This document shows, piece after piece, positions 1 to 5,411 of a stretch of 6,915 bases of DNA. The DNA comes from Reyranella sp. (GTDB taxonomy: Bacteria; Pseudomonadota; Alphaproteobacteria; Reyranellales; Reyranellaceae). The position numbers and the translations under genes were made by a program. The notes beneath the pieces are model-generated. The model worked only from the letters and a program-made list of their open reading frames with translations, ran no database searches and was not told where the DNA came from. The stretch is taken from the NCBI GenBank assembly GCA_030681635.1, contig JAUXRT010000555.1, positions 1-6,915 of the forward strand. The letters are read 5' to 3'. Each line of letters begins with the position of its first letter. Position 1 is the first letter of the stretch.

Positions 1-467
1 TAGGAGACGATCTCGACGTTGCGCACTTCGCGCAACGCGCCCAGAAGCCCGACGCTGTAGAAGAGTTTCAGCGCACCGGCGAGCAGAAGGGCTGCGAGCG
101 TATGGGTAAAGGCGATCCAGGCGCCGGCAAATATACCTTCGATCCAGGCCCGGGGCTTGGTGCTGTCCAGGAAGTACGCCACCACGACCGCCTTGCCATG
201 CCCCGGGCCCAGCGTATGCACCACGCCATAGCCGAAGCACACGCTGGCAAGCGTCCACAGCGCCAGCGATCCCGAGCCAGCCTGGATGTCGCGCAGCGAC
301 GTCGACAGGGCCTGCTGGATGCGGCGCTGATAGTCGGCGGAATACCGCGCCAGTTCGGCGACGCCGTCGCTGAACACCAGGGCGCCGACCAGCGCCAGCA
401 GGAGCAGCACGCCGATCCAGAGGAACGGCGAGCGCAGGACGGTGGCACTCACGGAAGTCGGCCTCAT
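1..467 (-). CDS. NicO/RcnA-family nickel/cobalt transporter, C-terminus cut off by window edge
   Basis: Reading the complement from an ATG at 467..465 gives 155 codons open to the window edge. The product is an inner-membrane protein with a hydrophobic segment at about residues 14-33, a soluble stretch at 35-65, a second segment at 68-86 and a third at 107-130. Residues 84-92 read HTLGPGHGK, the His-rich signature of the NicO/RcnA family at the end of the second helix, and His122 in the third helix is a further candidate metal ligand. The family moves Ni2+ or Co2+ across the inner membrane; RcnA-like members export it, so direction here is uncertain. The start codon overlaps the TGA of the DUF1007 gene (ATGA), and no good Shine-Dalgarno lies upstream, so translation probably depends on coupling to that gene. 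The family call is firm; the metal and direction are inferred. Confidence 0.88.
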   Translation of the reverse strand, partial: MRPTSVSATVLRSPFLWIGVLLLLALVGALVFSDGVAELARYSADYQRRIQQALSTSLRDIQAGSGSLALWTLASVCFGYGVVHTLGPGHGKAVVVAYFLDSTKPRAWIEGIFAGAWIAFTHTLAALLLAGALKLFYSVGLLGALREVRNVEIVS

Positions 468-1138
468 GGCAGCTGGCACGTCACGACGTCGGCAAAGACA
501 GGATAGCCGCGCACGAATTCGGTCTTGTGTGCCGGATTCCTGGAGAGCGTGCAGCCTGCCGGGACAGAGGCCTTGTCGACCTCGAGCCGCATGAAATCTT
601 CCGGATCGTAGGACACGATCGAGACCGATTTGCTGGGCTCGGGCAAGGCGAAGCGAAAGATGTAGACAAGGTTGCGTGGCCCCTGCTTGCGCGGCGCATC
701 GGGCTGCCCTGCCCTCTTGTTCTGAGGCATCGGCATCCCGGCATTGTCACCGGCCGTGCGGTCCCATTCCGGCGGGATGAAGCTTGCCGGATCGTCGATC
801 CGCGCTGAAAAGGCCGGCCGCTGGGTTGGCCGGAAATCCTTGCCGCCGGTGTTGAGCCAGGTCAGGTACCCGTAGTTCTTGAGTTCCGGCATCATCTCAT
901 CGGCGAGCGTCTTGGTTTCCTTGGCCGAGAATTTGCCATCCTGGTTCTCGTCGATCAGGGGAATCTCGATCTCGCTCGAGAAGGGATCGAATCGCCACTC
1001 GATCTCGACATGGGTGTACTTGCCGTCCTTGGCAACGACCCGGACCACTTCCTGGATCCAGATATGGGGATGGGCGAAGGCCGCGGAGGAAATCAGGGTT
1101 CCTGCGATCGCCAGAAGCAGCCCGAAGACCGCCTTCAC
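464..1138 (-). CDS. DUF1007 family exported protein, probable partner of the NicO transporter
   Basis: A 224-residue protein starting at a GTG (1138..1136) with a perfect AGGAGG seven bases upstream. Residues 1-22 form a Sec signal peptide ending in AFA; the predicted mature N-terminus is HPHIW, the His-rich start characteristic of DUF1007 proteins and a plausible metal site. Residues 63-74 read DENQDGKFSAKE, which fits the 12-residue EF-hand loop pattern. Residues about 127-155 form a Pro/Met/Gln/Arg-rich insert likely to be a flexible loop. Cys196 and Cys221 could form a disulfide in the periplasm. DUF1007 proteins have no fixed biochemical role but are repeatedly encoded next to NicO-type Ni/Co transporters, as here, where the transporter start overlaps this stop codon. 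I infer a periplasmic metal-binding accessory role. The gene also overlaps the thioesterase stop by four bases. Confidence 0.9.
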   Translation of the reverse strand: MKAVFGLLLAIAGTLISSAAFAHPHIWIQEVVRVVAKDGKYTHVEIEWRFDPFSSEIEIPLIDENQDGKFSAKETKTLADEMMPELKNYGYLTWLNTGGKDFRPTQRPAFSARIDDPASFIPPEWDRTAGDNAGMPMPQNKRAGQPDAPRKQGPRNLVYIFRFALPEPSKSVSIVSYDPEDFMRLEVDKASVPAGCTLSRNPAHKTEFVRGYPVFADVVTCQLP

Positions 1139-1524
1139 GCGGTAACCTCCTGGGGCGGCACGGGCCGCGGCTTGCCGTGATCGTCGATCGCCACGAAAAC
1201 ATAGGTGCCGTGGGTGACGCGAAGGTCGATCTGCTCGTGGCGGCGCTGCACCATGGTCTCGAGCGCAATGGTGATCGAGGTCCGTCCGATCTTCACGACT
1301 TCCCCATAGATCGACACCATGTCTCCCACCTTGATCGGCTGGACGAAGGTCATGGCCGTGATCGCCACGGTCGCCACCCTGCCCTTGGCCGCCCGTGCGG
1401 CCAGCGCGCCGCCCGCGATATCCATCTGGGAAAGCACCCAGCCGCCGAAAATGTCGCCGTTCCCGTTCATATCGGCGGGTTGCGGCACAGTCCTTACAAT
1501 GGGATCGCGGCGACTTTCAGACAT
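1135..1524 (-). CDS. yciA: YciA-type hotdog-fold acyl-CoA thioesterase
   Basis: A 129-residue single-domain hotdog protein. YciA-family enzymes hydrolyse acyl-CoA thioesters to free acid and CoA in the cytoplasm, usually as trimers of dimers with broad chain-length range. Diagnostic blocks are PADMNGNGDIFGGWVLSQMD (residues 16-35), in which Asp35 aligns with the catalytic Asp44 of Haemophilus influenzae YciA, then GRVATVAI (48-55), MTFVQPIKVGD (58-68) and the ending VFVAIDDHGKPRPVP (109-123). Length is slightly shorter than the E. coli enzyme because the C-terminal tail is reduced. The ATG at 1524 has a GGTAGGG-type ribosome site upstream. The gene is first in a minus-strand operon and its TGA overlaps the GTG of the DUF1007 gene. 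Family is confident; the symbol is by homology only, and the physiological substrate is unknown. Confidence 0.9.
   Translation of the reverse strand: MSESRRDPIVRTVPQPADMNGNGDIFGGWVLSQMDIAGGALAARAAKGRVATVAITAMTFVQPIKVGDMVSIYGEVVKIGRTSITIALETMVQRRHEQIDLRVTHGTYVFVAIDDHGKPRPVPPQEVTA
1146..1151 (-). promoter_or_regulatory. Ribosome binding site fixing the GTG start of the DUF1007 gene
   Basis: The complement reads AGGAGG, a perfect Shine-Dalgarno, seven bases before the GTG at 1138. It lies inside the last codons of the thioesterase gene. It justifies the GTG start, which also gives an intact signal peptide. Confidence 0.8.
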
Positions 1525-1544
1525 CGATTCCCTACCGGATATGG

Positions 1545-1570
1545 TTGATTTCGGGCGATTTTGCTACCAT
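1545..1570 (+). promoter_or_regulatory. Candidate parE promoter (extended -10)
   Basis: TGCTACCAT at 1562..1570 resembles an extended -10 (TGn plus TACCAT), with TTGATT at 1545..1550 as a poorly spaced -35 (14 bases). It would start transcripts about 55 bp before parE. The -10 occupies almost the same bases as the opposite-strand candidate. Weak evidence apart from the position in the divergent gap. Confidence 0.25.
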
Positions 1571-1593
1571 ACCCATGCTCCACCGGCCATCAA
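1566..1593 (-). promoter_or_regulatory. Candidate sigma70-type promoter for the thioesterase-DUF1007-NicO operon
   Basis: On the complement, TTGATG (1593..1588) and TATGGT (1571..1566) are separated by 16 bases, each matching four of six consensus positions. It lies about 40 bp before the thioesterase start in the only gap between two divergent genes. Moderate match in a GC-rich genome, so tentative. Confidence 0.3.
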
Positions 1594-1631
1594 GTGATCC
1601 CCTCGCGCGGTCGGTAACAAAAGAAGCAAAC

Positions 1632-3653
1632 ATGGCCAAGAACGGCGATCTTTTCGGTCAGTCGGGTGGCGGCAAGCGCGCCACGGCGACCAAGGACACC
1701 TCATATACAGCCCGCGACATCGAGGTGCTGGAAGGGCTTGAGCCCGTCCGCAAGCGCCCCGGCATGTATATCGGCGGCACCGACGAACGGGCGATGCACC
1801 ACCTCGTGGCCGAGGTGCTGGACAACGCCATGGACGAGGCCGTCGCCGGCCATGCCGACACGATCTGGCTGGAAATGCTCACCGGCAATCGCATCCTGGT
1901 GCGCGACAACGGCCGTGGCATCCCGACCGATCCGCATCCCAAATTCAAGAACAAGTCTGCGCTCGAGGTGATCCTCACCACGCTGCATTCCGGCGGCAAA
2001 TTCAACAACAAGGTCTATGCCACATCGGGCGGCCTGCACGGTGTCGGCGTCTCCGTGGTGAACGCGCTCTCCGACGATCTGGTCGTCGAGGTCGCGCGCG
2101 ATCGCCAGGCCTGGGTCCAGACCTTCTCCCGCGGCAAGCCGGTCTCGAAGCTGAAGTCGGCCGGGCCTGCGCCCAACCGGCGCGGCACGACGGTCACCTT
2201 CCATCCCGATCCGGAAATCTTCGGCAAGCATACTTTCGTCGCCGAGCGGCTCTATCGCATGGCGCGGTCCAAGTCCTATCTCTTCCGCGGCGTCGAGATC
2301 CGCTGGAAAGTCGATCCATCCCTGCTGCCGAAGGATGGCTCCATCCCGGCCGAGGAGTCGTTCCACTTCGCCGGTGGCCTGAAAGATTACCTGACCTCGG
2401 AGATCGGCCAGCGGCCCACCGTCGTGCCGCAGCCTTTCGCCGGCGAAGCCAAGAGCGAGACCAATGGGACCGCCGGCGGCAAGGTCGAATGGGCGGTGTG
2501 GTGGCCGAACGACGAGGAAGGCTTCGTCCGCTCCTACTGCAACACCGTGCCGACGGCCGAAGGCGGCACGCACGAGTCGGGCTTCCGCAGCGCGTTGCTG
2601 CGTGGCCTGAAGCGCTATGCCGAGCTCACGGGCAACCGCAAGGGCTCGATCATCGCCGCCGACGACGTGATCGAGGGCTCGGCCGGCCTGGTGTCGGTGT
2701 TCATCGAGCAGCCGCAGTTCCAGGGGCAGACCAAGGAAAAACTCGTCAGCGTCGAGGCGACCAAGCTGGTCGAGACCATCGTCGGCGATAATTTCGAGCA
2801 CTGGCTGATCGGCGACAAGGAAGCCGGCAATGTCCTGCTCGAGCACATCATTGCCAAAGCCGAGGAGCGGCTGCGCCGCAAGCAGGACCGCGAGCAGCAG
2901 CGCAAGACGGCGACGCGCAAGCTGCGCCTGCCCGGCAAGCTGGCCGACTGCAGCAGCACCGCATCGACCGGCACCGAGATATTCCTGGTCGAGGGCGATT
3001 CGGCCGGCGGTTCGGCGAAGGCGGCGCGCAATCGCGAGACCCAGGCCATTCTGCCGCTGCGCGGGAAAATCCTGAACGTGGCCAGCGCCAGCGCCGACAA
3101 GCTGCGCGAGAACCAGGAGATCCAGGATCTCATCCAGGCACTCGGCTGTGGCGCCGGCGCCCACTACAACGACGACCGGTTGCGCTACGAGCGCGTCATC
3201 ATCATGACCGATGCCGATGTCGACGGCGCCCACATCGCTTCCCTCCTGATGACGTTCTTCTATCGCGAGATGCCGAAGCTGATCGAGAACGGCCATCTCT
3301 TCCTGGCCCAGCCGCCGCTCTTCCGCATGAGCAAGGGCGGCCGGACGGAATATGCCCACGACGAGCAGCAGAAGGACGAGCTGCTGCGCACCGTCTTCGG
3401 CGGCAAGGCCGAGATGACGCGCTTCAAGGGACTGGGCGAGATGCAGTCGGTCCATTTGCGCGAGACCACGATGGACCCGACCAAGCGCATTCTGCTCAAG
3501 GTCGATGTGCCGAACTCCGGCGGCGACGCCGACGAGCGCCGGGAGGGCATGGACACCCGGACCCTCGTGGAGAACCTGATGGGTCGCAAACCCGAGAAGC
3601 GCTACGCCTTCATCCAGGAAAACGCCAAGTTCGCCCGCGACCTCGACGTCTGA
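1632..3653 (+). CDS. parE: DNA topoisomerase IV subunit B (ParE)
   Basis: A 673-residue ATPase subunit of topoisomerase IV, which with ParC unlinks replicated chromosomes and relaxes supercoils. The GHKL ATPase comes first: EVLDNAMDEA (61-70, catalytic Glu61 and Mg-binding Asn65), DNGRGIP (92-98), GGLHGVGVSVVNALS (133-147) and GTTVTF (185-190). The transducer domain carries the QTK loop (366-368). The TOPRIM domain has EGDSAGG (454-460) and the acidic DADVD (527-531), followed by RFKGLGEM (597-604) and a conserved C-terminus. It lacks the long insert of gammaproteobacterial GyrB, and the PGKLADC and AARNRETQAILPLRGKILN blocks favour ParE over GyrB. The frame is open upstream to 1395, but the conserved N-terminus begins at ATG 1632, and the extra residues are antisense to the thioesterase gene. 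The ribosome site is weak (AAGAAG, five bases away). The region around 434-482 corresponds to the quinolone-resistance-determining region of ParE. Confidence 0.96.
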   Translation: MAKNGDLFGQSGGGKRATATKDTSYTARDIEVLEGLEPVRKRPGMYIGGTDERAMHHLVAEVLDNAMDEAVAGHADTIWLEMLTGNRILVRDNGRGIPTDPHPKFKNKSALEVILTTLHSGGKFNNKVYATSGGLHGVGVSVVNALSDDLVVEVARDRQAWVQTFSRGKPVSKLKSAGPAPNRRGTTVTFHPDPEIFGKHTFVAERLYRMARSKSYLFRGVEIRWKVDPSLLPKDGSIPAEESFHFAGGLKDYLTSEIGQRPTVVPQPFAGEAKSETNGTAGGKVEWAVWWPNDEEGFVRSYCNTVPTAEGGTHESGFRSALLRGLKRYAELTGNRKGSIIAADDVIEGSAGLVSVFIEQPQFQGQTKEKLVSVEATKLVETIVGDNFEHWLIGDKEAGNVLLEHIIAKAEERLRRKQDREQQRKTATRKLRLPGKLADCSSTASTGTEIFLVEGDSAGGSAKAARNRETQAILPLRGKILNVASASADKLRENQEIQDLIQALGCGAGAHYNDDRLRYERVIIMTDADVDGAHIASLLMTFFYREMPKLIENGHLFLAQPPLFRMSKGGRTEYAHDEQQKDELLRTVFGGKAEMTRFKGLGEMQSVHLRETTMDPTKRILLKVDVPNSGGDADERREGMDTRTLVENLMGRKPEKRYAFIQENAKFARDLDV

Positions 3654-3692
3654 CCAGGCTTACGGCGATCTGACAGCCGGCGCGCAGGAATG

Positions 3693-3701
3693 TGATATGA
3701 T
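3693..3701 (+). promoter_or_regulatory. Candidate extended -10 promoter for the exported-protein/pyrD unit
   Basis: TGATATGAT combines the extended -10 TGn with TATGAT, a five-of-six match. CTGACA at 3670..3675 is a near-perfect -35, but its 20-base spacing is too long to count on. Transcription would begin near 3708, at the base of the hairpin at 3706..3734. Confidence 0.4.
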
Positions 3702-3705
3702 GCAG

Positions 3706-3734
3706 CCGGCATCGTCACGTATCGTGGATGCCGG
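3706..3734 (+). other. Strong stem-loop in the leader before the exported-protein gene
   Basis: CCGGCATC pairs perfectly with GATGCCGG (8 bp). A two-base GT bulge is followed by CACG/CGTG (4 bp) around a three-base TAT loop. No T-run follows (the next bases are AACAGATACTGA), so it is not a typical intrinsic terminator for parE. Its position right after the -10 candidate and 10 bases before the GAGGAG ribosome site suggests a 5' leader structure that may stabilise the mRNA. Alternatives are a factor-binding palindrome or a weak parE terminator. Confidence 0.5.
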
Positions 3735-3744
3735 AACAGATACT

Positions 3745-3750
3745 GAGGAG
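3745..3750 (+). promoter_or_regulatory. Ribosome binding site setting the start of the exported protein
   Basis: GAGGAG lies nine bases before the ATG at 3760. It selects this start over an upstream in-frame ATG at 3697, which has no ribosome site, lies within the -10 candidate and would bury the signal peptide. Confidence 0.7.
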
Positions 3751-3759
3751 CAGGTTCGC

Positions 3760-4323
3760 ATGCGTTATGCGAAAAAAATTGCAGCGGCACTCGCCGGCAT
3801 CGTCGCGGTACCGACCATCGCCTGCGCGGCGACCATCGGCGGCGTCTACTACGCGCCTCAGTACGACTACACCGACTTCTGGGCGGCGAGCGACAACAAG
3901 ACCTTCCAGGTCGTCATCGAAGGCAATCCCTTTCCCGGTATGGCCGCCGACGAAATGGCGCAGCGCCTGCTGCCGGTGATGCAGATCGCCAAGCCGCGGC
4001 CCAACCTCACCTTCACCTACGACAAGCCGGCCGAAATGCCGCGCCCCCACTACCGGCTTGTGCTCGTGTTCGACTACCCCAACGATCTGCGCGCCGACGC
4101 TGTCTGCGAGGGCAAGATGCGCACCGCTCCCCCAGCGCCCGGCGTTTTCAAGCTCTTCGCCATCTATTGCCGCAACGACATGGCGATGTCGCAGACGACC
4201 GCCTGGACGCCGGCGACCGGCCCGGACGATCCGCGCGTGCAACAGCTCTTCCGGGAGTTGTTCATGGTCGTGTTCACCGACTCCATGGCCCAGCGGCCGC
4301 AGAACGGTCTGGACAGGCGCTAG
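3760..4323 (+). CDS. Uncharacterised exported protein
   Basis: I do not recognise this 187-residue protein. Residues 1-24 are a clear signal sequence: MRYAKK, a hydrophobic core, then PTIACA. Cleavage after ACA by signal peptidase I would give a mature protein beginning ATIGG. TIAC also resembles a poor lipobox around Cys22, so a lipoprotein cannot be excluded. No further membrane segment follows. The mature part has an aromatic-rich start (YYAPQYDYTDFW, 30-41), a possible beta segment TFQVVIEGNPFPG (48-60), another RLVLVFDYP (99-107), and FAIYCRNDMAMSQTTAW (133-149). Cys116 and Cys137 could pair in the periplasm. Alternating hydrophobic residues suggest a small alpha/beta fold. The gap of 41 bp to pyrD and shared strand suggest co-transcription. 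The coding call is strong because of the signal peptide, ribosome site and tight packing; function is unknown. Confidence 0.8.
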   Translation: MRYAKKIAAALAGIVAVPTIACAATIGGVYYAPQYDYTDFWAASDNKTFQVVIEGNPFPGMAADEMAQRLLPVMQIAKPRPNLTFTYDKPAEMPRPHYRLVLVFDYPNDLRADAVCEGKMRTAPPAPGVFKLFAIYCRNDMAMSQTTAWTPATGPDDPRVQQLFRELFMVVFTDSMAQRPQNGLDRR

Positions 4324-4364
4324 GGGCAAAGCGCTCCACAGGGACTCTCTGCTAACCAGACGGG

Positions 4365-5411
4365 ATGGCCGCCTGGTATGCCCTCGCCGACAAGCTTCTC
4401 TCCCGTCTCGACGCGGAGACCGCGCACGGATTGGCGATTCGCACGCTGAAAAGCGGACTGCTGCCGGGAGACAGGAAGGCCGACCCGTCGTCGCTCCGGG
4501 TCACCGTCTGGGGCCGCCAGCTCCCCAATCCGATCGGCCTGGCCGCCGGCTTCGACAAGAATGCCGAGGTCCCCGACGCCATGCTTGGCCTGGGCTTCGG
4601 CTTGGTCGAGATCGGCAGCGTCACCCCACGGCCGCAGGACGGCAACCCACGGCCGCGCCTGTTCCGCCTGTCCGAGGACCGTGGCGTCATCAATCGCATG
4701 GGCTTCCCGGGCCAGGGGCTGGAGGCCGCCCGCTCCAGGCTGGCCACCCGTCCCCGACGCGGCTTCGTCGGCGTCAATGTCGGCGCCAACAAGGACAGCA
4801 CCGACCGGGCTGCCGACTACGTGACGTGTAGCGTGGCGCTCGCGCCCTATGCCGACTACCTGGTCTGCAACGTTTCCTCGCCCAACACGCCGGGCCTGCG
4901 CAACCTGCAGGGCCGCACCGAGCTGGCGGGCCTCCTGAAGCGCGTGCAGGACGCAATCGCCAACAAGCCCGTGCCGCTCCTCGTGAAGATCGCGCCAGAT
5001 GCCACGGACGAGGATCTCGACGACATCGTCGCGGTCTGCCGCGATCTGCGCATGGACGGCATCATCGTCGGCAACACGACCCTGTCGCGGCCGGCGTCGT
5101 TGCGTTCGGAACGGCGTGGCGAGACTGGCGGGCTCTCAGGCGCACCGTTGACCACTCTGTCGACCGAGGTTCTGCGCAAGACCGCGCAACGTGTGGAACG
5201 CCAGTTTCCGCTGGTGGGCTGTGGCGGCGTCGGCTCGGGTGCCGACGCCTACGCCAAGATCCGCGCCGGCGCAGCGCTGGTGCAGCTCTATTCGGCCATG
5301 GTCTATGACGGCCCGCCGCTCGTCCGCCGCATCAAGGACGAGCTGGCAGTCCTGCTCGCCCGCGACGGATTCCCATCGGTCATGGACGCTGTCGGTGCCG
5401 ACCTAGGCTGA
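4365..5411 (+). CDS. pyrD: Dihydroorotate dehydrogenase (quinone), class 2
   Basis: A 348-residue FMN enzyme that oxidises dihydroorotate to orotate, the fourth step of pyrimidine synthesis, passing electrons to ubiquinone at the inner membrane. The N-terminal helices (residues 1-30, with LDAETAH) are the membrane-associating quinone tunnel found only in class 2. Catalytic-barrel motifs are AAGFDKNAE (60-68), GSVTPRPQ (84-91), NRMGFPG (110-116), VNVGANK (137-143), NVSSPNTPGLRNLQ (169-182) with Ser172 as the catalytic base by analogy to E. coli Ser175, VKIAPD (207-212), GNTT (236-239), GGLSG (255-259) and GCGGV (285-289). Length is typical. An in-frame TAA at 4353..4355 leaves ATG 4365 as the first possible start. 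There is no convincing Shine-Dalgarno, so initiation may be weak or aided by the upstream gene. The 3' end overlaps the convergent oxygenase gene. Confidence 0.96.
   Translation: MAAWYALADKLLSRLDAETAHGLAIRTLKSGLLPGDRKADPSSLRVTVWGRQLPNPIGLAAGFDKNAEVPDAMLGLGFGLVEIGSVTPRPQDGNPRPRLFRLSEDRGVINRMGFPGQGLEAARSRLATRPRRGFVGVNVGANKDSTDRAADYVTCSVALAPYADYLVCNVSSPNTPGLRNLQGRTELAGLLKRVQDAIANKPVPLLVKIAPDATDEDLDDIVAVCRDLRMDGIIVGNTTLSRPASLRSERRGETGGLSGAPLTTLSTEVLRKTAQRVERQFPLVGCGGVGSGADAYAKIRAGAALVQLYSAMVYDGPPLVRRIKDELAVLLARDGFPSVMDAVGADLG

Noticed and set aside
1395..1631. A 79-residue N-terminal extension of ParE
   Set aside because: The extension is antisense to the thioesterase, Arg-rich and not part of ParE proteins; the conserved N-terminus starts at ATG 1632.
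1525..1631. Cobalamin or nickel riboswitch ahead of the Ni/Co transporter operon
   Set aside because: The leader is too short and shows no conserved riboswitch boxes.
1701..3455. A 584-codon open frame on the minus strand inside parE
   Set aside because: It is fully antisense to a strongly conserved gene; long stop-free antisense frames are expected in GC-rich coding DNA, and its product is Ala/Leu/Gly/Asp-rich with no recognisable domain.
3674..3710. Direct repeat CAGCCGGC at 3674..3681 and 3703..3710
   Set aside because: Only two 8-base GC-rich copies 29 bases apart; likely chance, and the second copy is explained by the hairpin arm.
3706..3734. Intrinsic terminator for parE
   Set aside because: The hairpin is strong but no T-run follows and it sits after a promoter-like element, so a leader structure fits better.
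4058..4831. A 257-codon plus-strand frame spanning the end of the exported-protein gene and the start of pyrD
   Set aside because: The product is Arg/Pro/Ser-rich as expected for an out-of-frame reading, and both overlapped genes are better supported.
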